Notes: generated by a model from the sequence alone, not told the origin. A stretch of DNA of 64,000 nucleotides from Candidatus Phosphoribacter hodrii (GCA_016707175.1 JADJIB010000002.1:814501-878500), one strand, 5' to 3'. Shown: positions 10,501 through 18,497, numbered from the stretch's first letter. Translations and numbers: made by a program.

Positions 10501-13500
10501 TCGAGGGTGGCGAGCGGCGTGTACTGGGTCATCCCGTTGAACGGGTACTTCGCCTCGGCGGCGGGTGTGCCGTAGTAGTCGGGTGGATTGACGTAGGGAT
10601 AGAGCATGAGTTGTTGACCGACGGCGGTCTTGTTCGGCCCTTCAAGGCCGAGGTTGCCGCTCATCCGGCCGTACTCGACGTCGTAGGACGCACTCATCTC
10701 GTCGTGAATCGCCTTGGGCTGCAACGGGAAGGACCGCAAGCGGACCTGACCGTCGCGCGCCGCGGCGTCCTTGGCAAGGGTCTGGAAGTCAAACTGGGTG
10801 TCGGTCATCCGCACGAGCCCGTCGAGCCGCTCGTTGGGTGAGGTCCCCAGCGGACCGGTGTCGAAGGTCGTGCCGTAGGCGGCGTTGTAGGCCTTCTGTC
10901 CGACGACGATCGGGTGCTGGCCGGACTCGAAGACACCCGAGCCGTCGGCCTGGTGCGCGAACGCCGCGTTGAGCGCTGCGGTGCGGGCGGCGCCATAGGG
11001 GGTCGGGGGCTTGGCCGCGACCTTGATCTGCATGATCGTTCGGGTGTTGGGCCCGTAGCCCCGCGGCGTCGTCGGGGCGCCACCGACCGACGTGAGGTCG
11101 GCGTTGTCGGTGTAGTAGTCCTGCCGCGAGTCGCGGGCCGGGAACGCCGCAGGTGCGTCGTTGTAGAGGATGAGGGTCTTGCCCGCGTAGGCCGAGAAGT
11201 CGACGATCGTGTCGGCCCGCTCGGCCGGGGCCAGCAGCAGCGAGTGCTTGTCCACGTTGCCCGCGTCGAAGCGAGCCGGGTCGGTGACCCACGTGGTCGG
11301 CTGGGCCGGGATGACCGCCGGGGCCGGCAGCCAGCCACCCTCGCTCGCGAGCATGGTCCACGACGGGCCGGCGGGCGACTTCGACAGGTCAGGGGTGGGG
11401 AACACCGTGGGGTCGTCCTTGGCCGCGGCCACTTCGGCCTGGTTGAGAGCGACCTCGGTGTAGCCCTGCCCCGGCAGCGCCCCTGCGCTCGTGTCGGCCT
11501 GGTAGAGGCTGAAGTTGAAGAACCGGTCGTTGCTCGCGTTGAGCAGGCGCACGCGGTAGGACTTAGGGTCGACGGTCACCGTCGGGTATGCCGTGCCGTT
11601 GACCATCGCGGTGTCGTTGAACGCTTCCATCCCCATCGAGACCCAGGGCACGCCGGGCGCGAGGCTCGGCTGGCAGTAGGTGAGGTCAGGGTCGCAGTTG
11701 GGGTCGAAGTGCGCGTTGGCGATCGGGGGGACCCTGACATCACTGGTCTGGGGGTGGAACCACCAGCCATAGGCCCAACGTCCGAAGGGGTTGGCCCCCG
11801 TCGAGTCTTGGCTCTGGTTGGGCATGTACACGTGCGGCGTCCAGAGTTGACCGTAGCCACCCCACGACGTCGTGCTCCACTGCGGGTCGGTCACCGCGAG
11901 CTGGGCGGTGTCGGGGACGAAAGTCTTGTCCTGGACGATGAGCGGCAGGGTGTCGGCGGCTCCGGGGAGCAGCCCGTCGGTGATGAGCGCCTGCTCCACC
12001 GGGTCGGTGATCGAATAGCCGGCAGCCTCACCGGCATACACGTTGAGCCGGGTGATGCCCCACGCGTGGTCGTGGTAGAACATCAGCCGCGCGCTCTGCT
12101 GGTTGGTGTAGAAGAACGTCTGGGCACCGGGGCCCGGGTCAGGCATGTCCGGCACGTTGGACACCGAGACGCCCTTGGGGTAGTCGGTCGATTCCCCTGC
12201 AGGAGTAATCCATTGGTGCGGCGTGCCGTCGGAAATCCACGGGGTGATCCCGCCGTGCAGGTGCAAGGTGGCGCGGTTCTCGGAGAAGCACGTGCTCGGC
12301 TTCGGGCTGTCCGCACACATCGGCATCTGGTCGTTGTGCGGCATGGCCATGTCCATGTTCGGACCGGGGCCGGCGCCCATGACCGTCGTGTCGACGGGAA
12401 GGAAGAGGTTGCCTGCCTCACCAGTGGGCAGGAGGTTGCGGAAGAGGATGCGGACCGGCTTGTCCTTGGTCGCCTGGATAAACGGGCCGAGGTAGCTAGG
12501 CTTGTCGACGGCGAACGCCTGGGCCCCACCGGGGAGGGTGATCGGCCCGCCTCCTGGCGTGGTCAGCGGCAGGTGGCCACCAGGGACCACCGCCGTCGAC
12601 AGTTGCACGTAGCCGCGCAGCAAGGTGGCCGGCAGGTCGCTGTGCAGTTGTTCGGTGTATTGCACCAGAGCGATCTCGTAGTAGTCGCTGCCCGGGAAGC
12701 TCGTGGTGTCGGGCACGCCGACCGGGATGTACTGCCCGAGGTTGTTGGCACCACCCGACCCGAGCCCTGGCAACCCGTCAACGAACTTGCGCAGGCCCTT
12801 GGTGACATAGCCGGTGCCGCCGGAGTTGTCCGGGGCCAGCGTGACCGCCGACACCCCACCTGGAGTCACGACCCCCGTGCCAGGGTCGGTCACGGCAGTG
12901 ATTGTCGTGACGGCGGCGGCGCCTGCGCCGGTGCCGGCGATGGTGCCCGATCCGACGCTCGCGATCGTCACGGTCGGAGCGGCGGTGTAGCCGGTGCCGG
13001 GCTCGGTGACGGTAAAGCCGGTGATCATCCCGGTCTGCAGATTCACCTCAGCCACGGCGGTCGCCTGGGTTCCACCGGCCACGTCAGGGGCGCCGATCGT
13101 CACGATCGCGTCGGCCATCCGCAGCGGGCTGTTGGCGTAGTTGGGCGTGGCGTAGAAGTCCGGCTGCTCACAGACGATCTGAGTGCAACCCGCCGCGTCC
13201 ACCGAGGGGAGCGTGAGGTAGTCGGCGATGGCCCGTTTCGCGCCTCCGGCGCCCTTGGCGGCCAGGCCTTTCACCTTGCGATCGAACTCGGCCTTGCCGA
13301 CCTCCATCTCGGCCTTCGCGTCGGCCTTCTCCGGCTCCTTGGCCAACTCGGAGGCGATCCCGGCCGTGGTCAGCACCGGGGTCGTCTTGCCCTTGGCGGC
13401 CTGGGCCTTGGCGGCTGCCAAGCGCATGGCGGTGGTGGTCTCACCCGCCTTGTTCTGCGCCCTCTTGGCCTTCAGGTCGGCCGGGACCTCGATCTTCCCG

Positions 13501-13607
13501 TCGGAGCGACCTTTGTCCTCCAGCGGAATCTGCCCCAGGGCCGACGCGGCCGGAGCCGTCCAGACCAACAGCAACACGAGCCAGCCCACAACAAGTCGAG
13601 CGCGCAT
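4596..13607 (-). CDS. Giant secreted multicopper oxidase with fibronectin III repeats
   Basis: A 3003-residue exported protein. A signal peptide (MRARLVVGWLVLLLVW, then AxA) is followed by a Lys/Ala-rich stretch and a Gly/Thr-rich beta segment near 185-265 (GTGYTAAPTVTI). The multicopper oxidase part spans roughly 330-1185. All four copper motifs are intact: HLHGG (His449, His451), YHDHAWG (His512, His514), HPIHFH (His1052, 1055, 1057) and HCHILSHEEMDM (His1157, Cys1158, His1159, His1163, Met1168). The remaining 1800 residues are about 19 fibronectin III units, each ending in a strand such as YYYRV or YTYAV. From unit 2 to unit 17 two sequence types alternate, implying duplication of a two-domain block. 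There is no LPXTG sorting signal, so it is probably released or loosely bound. The substrate is unknown; manganese, copper or phenolic oxidation are all possible. GGGGA precedes the ATG. Confidence 0.9.
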   Translation of the reverse strand: MRARLVVGWLVLLLVWTAPAASALGQIPLEDKGRSDGKIEVPADLKAKRAQNKAGETTTAMRLAAAKAQAAKGKTTPVLTTAGIASELAKEPEKADAKAEMEVGKAEFDRKVKGLAAKGAGGAKRAIADYLTLPSVDAAGCTQIVCEQPDFYATPNYANSPLRMADAIVTIGAPDVAGGTQATAVAEVNLQTGMITGFTVTEPGTGYTAAPTVTIASVGSGTIAGTGAGAAAVTTITAVTDPGTGVVTPGGVSAVTLAPDNSGGTGYVTKGLRKFVDGLPGLGSGGANNLGQYIPVGVPDTTSFPGSDYYEIALVQYTEQLHSDLPATLLRGYVQLSTAVVPGGHLPLTTPGGGPITLPGGAQAFAVDKPSYLGPFIQATKDKPVRILFRNLLPTGEAGNLFLPVDTTVMGAGPGPNMDMAMPHNDQMPMCADSPKPSTCFSENRATLHLHGGITPWISDGTPHQWITPAGESTDYPKGVSVSNVPDMPDPGPGAQTFFYTNQQSARLMFYHDHAWGITRLNVYAGEAAGYSITDPVEQALITDGLLPGAADTLPLIVQDKTFVPDTAQLAVTDPQWSTTSWGGYGQLWTPHVYMPNQSQDSTGANPFGRWAYGWWFHPQTSDVRVPPIANAHFDPNCDPDLTYCQPSLAPGVPWVSMGMEAFNDTAMVNGTAYPTVTVDPKSYRVRLLNASNDRFFNFSLYQADTSAGALPGQGYTEVALNQAEVAAAKDDPTVFPTPDLSKSPAGPSWTMLASEGGWLPAPAVIPAQPTTWVTDPARFDAGNVDKHSLLLAPAERADTIVDFSAYAGKTLILYNDAPAAFPARDSRQDYYTDNADLTSVGGAPTTPRGYGPNTRTIMQIKVAAKPPTPYGAARTAALNAAFAHQADGSGVFESGQHPIVVGQKAYNAAYGTTFDTGPLGTSPNERLDGLVRMTDTQFDFQTLAKDAAARDGQVRLRSFPLQPKAIHDEMSASYDVEYGRMSGNLGLEGPNKTAVGQQLMLYPYVNPPDYYGTPAAEAKYPFNGMTQYTPLATLDDGTQIWKITHNGVDTHPIHFHLFDIQLVNRVGWDNIIRKPEPSELGWKDTVRVSPLEDTIVALRPVLPKIPWGVPDSKRPLDPSMPLHTTAQFNQVGADGNQVTTPITNEEFNFRWEYVWHCHILSHEEMDMMRPYAVKAPNLVPDAPTSPAWWVDAGGIQVRWVDPTPVSPGVNDPGSGWGVWSAEYQFRLQYSLAADQSTWTDAGTALANAASATLPTGTITAASQGDYVFRIVARNAEGDSPSVAAAPALPPSIPAGLVASALPVAPADATASVQLTWSPSAPDPATGYAVQRATDAAFTLGVTDVGTSIDPTVTLTDSGLPFGTTVYYRVRGTSIGASVSGWSEPVGVTTGLSAPTGVLASSSSPPIPPSGVSIGWTAVTGASGYEVARVTGAAFDAADPSLTTVATLAGGSTVTASDASAVAATTYSYAVRATAGTSPLTAASAWSPATYVTWPQAPTGLALSTAAPEPGSTTAAVTATWTIPVDGASTFELQRTLDATGASGWTTVVSSPDAAASSLTDPGAPLGVTATYRVLAVNAAGAAASGPASILTGFVAPTGVTATASAGPPASVTVTWIDTPGGPFTYEVGRSVGPVFDPDTAIVAPAEGSMTHLDAKASANTIYSYAVRAVLGTLRSAWSTAAPTTTIPDAPIGLAVLAGATPDALTVSWSAPSAPQVNAITGYIVERSSDGGLTWTALAPTPAATTTLSDTGLPFATSFSYRVAALTAVPQQSDWTETATSTTTGLPTPTNVVAMSSTSHPAAVSATWDPVAGATAYEVEVQVNGETFAPLGTVTTTSVSVPTPSVDTTYVLQVRATAVGSQSAWSASNAVTTIPAPPTAITATAGAPGVIDLGWVPSLTGGVTYTIERSTDPAFTPAATTVVASGLGASTLSDTGLLFVTTYFYRVTAVNAHGTSEAATTAVGATTNAGAPSFVTATPSTLDPATVTVTWAAVQGATGYDIERAPAGSSTFTSVGTWTAGALSFTDASVSVDSVYVYQVRSSAGALVSTWTMSGQVATIPAAPTNLHTLNVPGSTATTLVWTAPSSQTVPVTGYLVQRATDAAFTSPVDLGTVSGTNYADTPPSGATTYYYRVATLNVTGRSAFSAGLEATSALLAPTSVTATASTSAPASVTVVWAPVAGATGYEIVRSDGTVFTSGALTWTTSAAGSATTVTDPTAAANTAYTYAVRGTASVSGVALVSSYTAAAAVVTIPSAPALLPVGQGSQDSLVVSWTAPAGQLSPITGYVLERSLTGTDGWTTLPTTGLLTSLTDTGLAFLTTYHYRVATVTAVGQSAWSAIQSATTGLAAPATATAAASTTAAEVTVTWTAVPTVTAYEVARSDGASFVPPGSSLTATSAGLTFVDPTVVHGSTYTYAVRALMGATPSGWSTTNSVTAIPAAPSGLAVTTTATSLDATANLVWSADVAASSYVVQRASDAAFTTPVAVTAIDQATASDTGLAFVTTYYYRVAGVNATGQSAWSPPVSATTPLGQPSAFTATDTTSSPVSVSLGWLGNASTSSYEVRRSTGASFDEASSTVIYAGLDTATTDSGAAAGAVYTYAVRGLSAGGAVQSAWTTVGATTLPDAPTGVTAIAGSGSVSVSWIASQASSVTYTVERSTAVDFSANVVEVGTGVSGTSVIDLVSDIATHYYRVKASNGEGVSAWSVTAAASTALTPPASLSTSVSTAWPLVVTLTWPAVPGATGYEVQRSTSTGFTTTTTVPTVGSSTSTTDTTAAPSATYYYRVRATATAGTSVSGWTTAPTVTVTPSTAIVRVTGLVLRMAPVGASPTVNATWTSQAWAGTYTVQFATNSAFTLGLVTQSVTSAATSYAGLTVGVRYYVRVRAEQPGVLTTWSSSGSIVVSPPPRPATLVATLAAAVPGSADVTLTWTPGTTAPIGGYILQRATDSLFVTATTIATPSPGATTYLDAGLARNVRYYWRIVAVNSAGQSTTWRTVNYRTPA

Positions 13608-13770
13608 TCTTGAATCCCCTACCCCGAAGCATTCGAACCTGCGCGCAGCCCTAGCGCGCGGTCATGTGCTGGACACACTAAACAGGACGAGGGGGCACTC
13701 GCGTGGGCAAATGACCCAAACTGCCAAGCAACCTCAGATTTGGCTGCGCCCTCCGCGGTGACCCGTAAAC

Positions 13771-13809
13771 ACAGGTATACCGCCCGCAGGTGAGCGGGCG
13801 GCATACTGT
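13771..13809 (-). terminator. Octamer hairpin after the biotin carrier gene
   Basis: Arms 13775-13787 and 13794-13806 pair with one A/C mismatch and a 6-base loop. The right arm has CGGCATAC; the left arm has the one-base variant GTATACCG. It lies 43 bases past the biotin carrier stop and before the divergently placed upstream region of the multicopper oxidase gene. The 244-base gap 13608-13851 shows nothing else recognisable. Confidence 0.6.
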
Positions 13810-13851
13810 CGGCGCGGACCGGCCGCGCGGGTGGGTGAGTGGGCTGGTGGG

Positions 13852-14235
13852 CTACTCGAAGTCGACGAGGATGTCCCCGCCCTGAACGGGCGAGCCGACC
13901 TGGACCGGGACCGACTTGACTGTGCCCGCCACGGGCGCGGTGATCTCCGTCTCCATCTTCATGGCCTCGAGGATGATGAGGGTGTCGCCCTCCTTGACCT
14001 CGGCGCCCGGCTGGACGTTGACCTGTAGCACGGTGCCGGCGATCGGCGCCCGCAGCGCGTTCTCGCCGCCACCACCCCCGGCCGCCTCACCGGCGGATGC
14101 CGCCGGCCCGGAGCGCGGCATCGTCGCCGTTCCGGTGGAGGAGAAGACGAAGCCGCCCAGGGCGGGCTTCGGCTCGGCCTCGACGTCGACGAGCACGTCG
14201 TATTCGACCCCGTCAACGGTCACCTTGAGTCGCAT
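13852..14235 (-). CDS. Biotin carboxyl carrier subunit (transcarboxylase 1.3S type)
   Basis: Carries the carboxyl group between the two transferase partners of a biotin-dependent transcarboxylase. The 127 residues have an N-terminal beta strand (RLKVTVDGVEYDV), a Gly/Ala-rich hinge near 45-58, and a biotinyl domain with the site EAMKMET, in which Lys93 is the residue to be biotinylated. The architecture is that of propionibacterial 1.3S and oxaloacetate decarboxylase carriers. It ends an operon with the 5S, 12S and small subunits, 23 bases after the small subunit stop. BirA, which would load the biotin, is encoded at about 56 kb. Confidence 0.88.
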   Translation of the reverse strand: MRLKVTVDGVEYDVLVDVEAEPKPALGGFVFSSTGTATMPRSGPAASAGEAAGGGGGENALRAPIAGTVLQVNVQPGAEVKEGDTLIILEAMKMETEITAPVAGTVKSVPVQVGSPVQGGDILVDFE

Positions 14236-14258
14236 GGGCGTTCCTTGTCAGTCGCGGG

Positions 14259-14537
14259 TCAGTGGGACCGGGTGTGGGTGAAGGTGTGCGAGGCGTGGAT
14301 GTTGGAGCGGCCCATCCGTGCCCAAGAGTTGGTGTGGCTGTAGTGGATCTGGCGAACGGTCGCCTTCTTACCCAGGTAGGCCGCGACCGCGGCCGAGATG
14401 GCGAGGATCGTGTCGATCGGCACCGGCCCTTGGGGCCCCTGCGCCTCGGCCAGCTGCTTCTCCAGCTTGGTGATCCGTCGCTGCATCTCCTCGACCAGGT
14501 CGGCCAAGCGAGCGACATCCATCGGGGTGCTTGTCAT
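14259..14537 (-). CDS. Small transcarboxylase/decarboxylase-associated subunit
   Basis: A 92-residue protein. A coiled-coil-like N-terminus (near 5-30, LADLVEEMQRR) is followed by a hydrophobic Ala-rich helix (near 42-56, ILAISAAVAAYLG) and a basic tail with HTNSWARMGR and SHTFTH. The tail resembles the C-terminus of small subunits found between carboxyltransferase and biotin-carrier genes in methylmalonyl-CoA decarboxylase and transcarboxylase clusters, where it is thought to hold the complex together. That function is inferred from position and pattern only. The start was taken at MTSTPMDVARL, with AGAGG upstream; 16 more residues are open above it but lack a ribosome site. Confidence 0.65.
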   Translation of the reverse strand: MTSTPMDVARLADLVEEMQRRITKLEKQLAEAQGPQGPVPIDTILAISAAVAAYLGKKATVRQIHYSHTNSWARMGRSNIHASHTFTHTRSH

Positions 14538-14581
14538 AAGAACCTCTCGTGGTCTTCTGTTCGTCGTCGTCGGTCGCCAGG

Positions 14582-16135
14582 TCACATCGGCATGAGGCCG
14601 TGCTTCTTGGGCGGGCGCATGTCGCGCTTGGTCGTCAAGGACTCCAACGCCTGGGCCACGAACCGGCGGGTCTCGGCCGGAACGATGACGTCATCGACCA
14701 GACCGTGCTCGCTCGCCACATACGGGTTGGCGAAGGTGCCGCGGTATTCGTCGATGAGTTCCTGGCGCTTGCCGGCCGGGTCGTCAGCCTGGCTGATCTC
14801 CTTGCGGAAGACGATACCGGCGGCACCCTCGGCGCCCATGACGGCGATCTCGGCCGACGGCCAGGCGAACACCTTGTCAGCGCCCAGCGCTCGCGCGCAC
14901 ATGGCGATATAGGCACCACCGAAGGCCTTGCGCAGGACGACCGTCACCTTCGGAACGGTGGCCGCCGAATAGGCGAACAACACCTTGGCGCCGTGCCGGA
15001 TGATCCCGTTGTATTCCTGGTCGACGCCAGGCATGAAGCCGGGGGTGTCGACGAAGGTGAGCAACGGGATATTGAAGGCGTTGCAGAACCGCACGAAGCG
15101 AGCGATCTTGTCGGACGCGTTGATGTCCAGGACACCGGAGAGCTGGTTGGGCTGGTTGGCGATGACGCCGACCGTGCGCCCAACGATCCGGCCGAAGCCG
15201 ACGACGGCGTTGGCGGCCCAGCTGGCGTGGACCTCGAGGAAGTCCCCGTCGTCGACGACGTGGGCGATGACGTCGCGGACGTCGTAGGGCTTGCGGTAGT
15301 CATCAGGGATGACGGAGTCGAGGAACGGGTCGTCGTCGGCGTTGCCGTCGTGCTCGATCTCGGGCGGGTCCTCGGTGTTGTTCTGCGGGAGGAAGCTCAA
15401 GAGCTTCTTGGCGATCAACGCCGCCTGGGCGTCGTCCTCCGCGACGAAGTGGACGACCCCGGAGCGGCCGGCGTGGACCGCGGCGCCACCGAGGTCCTCG
15501 TGGCTGACCTCCTCGCCGGTGACCTGCTTGATGACGTCAGGGCCGGTGATGTACATCTGCGCTTGCTTGGTCTGGATGATGAAGTCCGTCAAGGCCGGCG
15601 AGTATGCCGCGGCCCCGGCGCAGGGGCCGGCCAGGATCGAGATCTGCGGGACCACACCCGAGAGCAGCACGTTGGCGTAGAAGATGTGGCCACAGCCGTT
15701 GAGAGCGTCGACGCCCTCCTGGACCCGCGCACCACCCGAGTCGTTGATGCACACGAACGGCGACCCGGTGCGCAACGCCATGTTGGCGGCCTGCGCGATC
15801 TTGTCGGCGTGCAACTCACCGATGGTTCCGCCGAGGATGGTGAAGTCCTGGCTGGCCACATGGACGAGCCGCCCGAGCACCGTGCCCTGACCGACGACGA
15901 CGCCATCGCTCGGAACGTCCTTCTCGGACATGCCGAAGCGGTTGGCGCGGTGCACGGCATACACCGCCGACTCCTGGAACGAGTGCTCGTCCAGGAGCTC
16001 CTCGATCCGCTCACGGGCGGTGAGCTTGCCCTGCTCGTGCTGCTTGGCGACCCGCTGCTCGCCTCCGGCGGCGGCGAGCGATGCCCGACGCTGGTGCAGT
16101 TGGTCGATCTTCTCCTGCATGCTCTGCGCTGCCAC
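14582..16135 (-). CDS. Methylmalonyl-CoA carboxyltransferase 12S subunit
   Basis: Moves the carboxyl group between methylmalonyl-CoA and the biotin carrier. The protein of about 517 residues has the two-part crotonase-fold carboxyltransferase of the propionyl-CoA carboxylase beta family: ARERIEELLDE near the N-terminus, INDSGGARVQEG, the oxyanion Gly-rich turn GPCAGAAAYSP, VDTPGFMPG, RKAFGGAYIAM, and the typical end PPKKHG. I set the start at a GTG (16133-16135) preceded by AAAGG. In the sequence as given this frame is open without a stop into the 5S gene and reads as one 1022-residue protein, but that is caused by a one-base shift in the 5S tail. The paralogous acyl-CoA carboxylase beta subunit lies at 56.4 kb. 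Confidence 0.88.
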   Translation of the reverse strand: MAAQSMQEKIDQLHQRRASLAAAGGEQRVAKQHEQGKLTARERIEELLDEHSFQESAVYAVHRANRFGMSEKDVPSDGVVVGQGTVLGRLVHVASQDFTILGGTIGELHADKIAQAANMALRTGSPFVCINDSGGARVQEGVDALNGCGHIFYANVLLSGVVPQISILAGPCAGAAAYSPALTDFIIQTKQAQMYITGPDVIKQVTGEEVSHEDLGGAAVHAGRSGVVHFVAEDDAQAALIAKKLLSFLPQNNTEDPPEIEHDGNADDDPFLDSVIPDDYRKPYDVRDVIAHVVDDGDFLEVHASWAANAVVGFGRIVGRTVGVIANQPNQLSGVLDINASDKIARFVRFCNAFNIPLLTFVDTPGFMPGVDQEYNGIIRHGAKVLFAYSAATVPKVTVVLRKAFGGAYIAMCARALGADKVFAWPSAEIAVMGAEGAAGIVFRKEISQADDPAGKRQELIDEYRGTFANPYVASEHGLVDDVIVPAETRRFVAQALESLTTKRDMRPPKKHGLMPM

Positions 16136-16145
16136 GGCTGACCTT

Positions 16146-17650
16146 TCAGGACGGCTGGACTTGGACGCTGTGGGGGGCGCCGTTGACGATGACCTTGTAG
16201 CGGATGGGGTACGAACCGGCTGGCCGGGCTGGGCGCCGGCCTCGGTGGCCGCCTTCTCGGCGGCGAGCGTGTCGGGGTCCTTGCCGACGTTCTTGGGGCC
16301 CTCGTCACGGGTGCCGAAGAAGGTCGGAGCGACCTTCGGGAACATCGCGTAGGTGAGCACGTCCTCGTCGGAGCCGTTGAAACCGCGCAGCGCGCCGGCC
16401 TCCTCGCGGTCCTTCTCCCACTCGGCCGGAAGCAGGTCGGCCGGCCGGCAGGAGATTGGGTCCTTCTTGGCCTGCGCCCGAGCGATCTCGACGACCTCGG
16501 GGTTCGGCGTGCCGAGCGTGCTGCCGTAGTAGCCGAGCATGACGTCTGCGAACTCACCGGTGAGGACCTTGTAGCGGCCCATCATGACGTTGAAGACCGC
16601 CTGGGTGCCGACGATCTGGCTCGACGGGGTGACCAGGGGCGGGTAGCCGGCGTCGGCGCGCACCCGCGGAACCTCCTCAAGCACCTCCTTGATCCGGTGG
16701 GCCGCCCCTTGAGCCTTGAGCTGGCTCTCCATGTTGGAGATCATCCCGCCGGGGATCTGGCTCTTGAAGATCTCGGTCTCGACACCGACGATGTTCGACG
16801 CGAACTCGGCGTACTTCGGCCGGATCCCGGCGAAGTAGTCCTTGATCTTGATGAGTCGACCCTCGTCGAGCTCAGTGTGGAAACCGGTGCCGGGCAGCAT
16901 CTCGACGAGGCTCTCGGTGGGGTTGTGACCCGGGCCGAGGCTCATCGAGGAGATCGCGGCATCGACGCAGTCGGCGCCGGCCTCGATGCCCTTCATCAAC
17001 GACACGAGGGTGACGCCGGTCGTCGCGTGGCAGTGGATGTGGATGCGGACGTCCTGCCCCAGGTCGTCCTTGATCGCCTTCACAATGTCGTATGCCGGTT
17101 GCGGCTGCAGCAGCGCCGCCATGTCCTTGAGGCACAGTGAGTCGCACCCGAGGTCCATGAGGTCACGGGCCATTTGGACGTAGCCCTCGACCGTGTGCAA
17201 CTCGCTCACGGTGTAGCAGAGGGTGCCCTGGGCGTGCGCCCCTTCGCGCTTGACCGCGGCGATGGCGCGCTTGACGTTACGCACGTCGTTGAGGGCGTCG
17301 AAGGTCCGGAAGACGTCCATGCCGTTCTCGACGGCCTTGCCGACGAACCGATCGACGACGTCGTCCTCGTAGTGGCGGTAGCCGAGGAGATTCTGCCCGC
17401 GCAGGAGCATCTGCAGCTTGGAGTTGGGCAGCAGGCTACGGAAGGTGCGCAGCCGCTCCCACGGGTCTTCGTTGAGGAAGCGGATACAGGCGTCGAACGT
17501 CGCACCGCCCCAGCACTCGACGCTCCAATACCCGGCTTGGTCGATGTCCTCGCAGATCGGGACCATGTCTTCCAACGCCATCCGGGTGGCGAACAGGCTC
17601 TGGTGGGCATCGCGCAGGGCGAGCTCCGTGACGTCGATCTTCTTGCTCAT
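16146..17650 (-). CDS. Transcarboxylase 5S subunit (pyruvate/oxaloacetate carboxyltransferase), frameshifted near 16206
   Basis: Exchanges carboxyl groups between oxaloacetate/pyruvate and carboxybiotin. The TIM-barrel HMGL-like domain shows LRDAHQS, ECWGGATFD, metal-binding HIHCHATTG and a lysine-bearing KDMAALL, then the conserved carboxylase domain. The normal reading runs to about 16210. There the run GGGG (16206-16209; CCCC in the gene) is one base too short. Past this point the expected tail PIRYKVIVNGAPHS, ending in QVQPS and TGA at 16146-16148, lies in the next frame. Adding one base would restore a normal 5S protein of about 501 residues and leave 12S as a separate gene starting 10 bases later. 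I consider the 5S-12S fusion an artefact. First gene of the operon. Confidence 0.88.
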
Positions 17651-17909
17651 CGTGGCGACACCTTCCGACGGCGGCAGTCAACGGGAGCCGCGGATTGCGG
17701 GACGCGGCATACCCTCGTTGCCCGTCAATGTGGCACGCAAAACGGACTCGATCCTGGGACCTCTGGCCCGGCTTTGGTCACCTTCCCCATGCGGTATGCC
17801 GCCCCGCGGCAGGTGTCCATCCGATGTTCACCTGCGGCTGTGCATGGCGGGCGAAGTGAGGACCATTGGTCCCTAGGCCTCATCGTGATCCGCGGCATAC
17901 GTTCAACGC
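17651..17909. promoter_or_regulatory. Divergent promoter region, transcarboxylase / ferredoxin oxidoreductase
   Basis: A 259-base gap between two divergent operons, so promoters for both must lie here. Three octamers are present (17705, 17794, 17893). A plausible leaderless -10, TACGTT (17898-17903), lies 6 bases before the porG ATG and overlaps the last octamer. No clear promoter was seen for the 5S gene. Confidence 0.5.
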
Positions 17910-18487
17910 ATGTTCGAGGTCCGCATCCACGGCCGAGGCGGACAGGGCGTGGTCACTGCCGCCGAGTTGCTGTCCGTTGCCGCATTCGATGAAGGTCGCC
18001 ATGCCCAGGCCTTCCCCAGTTTCGGTTCCGAGCGCACTGGAGCCCCTGTCGTCGCGTTCTGTCGCGTCGCCGACCAGGAGATCCGCGTCCGGGAGCCCGT
18101 CGTGACTCCCGACGCCCTCGTGGTGCAGGACTCGACCCTGCTGCACCAGGTCGACGTCTTCGCCGGCCTCCCAAGGCGGACGGCTACGCACTTATCAACT
18201 CGCCCCTCACGCCGAGCGAACTCGGCCTGGATGAGCTGGCGGCCCGACTCGGCGTCGGCCGCCTCCTCACCATTCCGGCGACCGACATCGCACGCGAGCA
18301 CATCGGGCGACCGGTGCCCAACCTCGTGATGCTCGGAGGCCTGGCCGCGTTCACCGGCCTGGTCCACCTGCCCGCGCTCCTTGAGGCGATGCAGGATCAC
18401 TTCCCCGGCGCCCTCGGTGCCAAGAACGTGGCAGCCGCGACCGCGGCATACGAGCTCGTTCAGTCCCTCGTTCCGTCCCACACCTAG
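17910..18487 (+). CDS. porG: 2-oxoacid:ferredoxin oxidoreductase gamma subunit, frameshifted near 18170
   Basis: Small subunit of pyruvate (or 2-oxoacid):ferredoxin oxidoreductase. The opening IHGRGGQGVVTAAELL is diagnostic. As given, the frame runs into unrelated Arg/Ser-rich sequence after VDVFAGLP and stops at 18329. The true continuation (DGYALINSPLTPSELGLDEL and onward to LVPSHT, stop TAG 18485-18487) is in the next frame. One extra C in the CCC run at 18170-18172 restores a subunit of about 192 residues, the normal length. It is first in a porG-A-B-D operon and probably leaderless. The shift is either a sequencing error or a recent inactivation; the downstream genes are intact, which favours an error. 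Confidence 0.85.
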
Positions 18488-18497
18488 GAGACGTCCG

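Noticed and set aside
10914..13613. Long open frame on the plus strand opposite the multicopper oxidase (899 codons)
   Set aside because: It is an Arg/Gly/Val-rich antisense shadow of a high-GC gene with no family motif; the minus frame has full copper motifs.
13620..13660. tRNA-like GGTTCGAATGC on the minus strand
   Set aside because: The flanking bases cannot form the 5-bp T stem, and no acceptor or anticodon arm is seen.
14582..17650. A natural 1022-residue 5S-12S transcarboxylase fusion
   Set aside because: The correct 5S C-terminus and stop are present in the next frame and a good 12S start follows, so a one-base shift is the better explanation.
17705..17801. Attachment site or insertion remnant in the por/transcarboxylase gap
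   Set aside because: Only octamer copies recur here; no direct repeats, integrase or tRNA end are visible.
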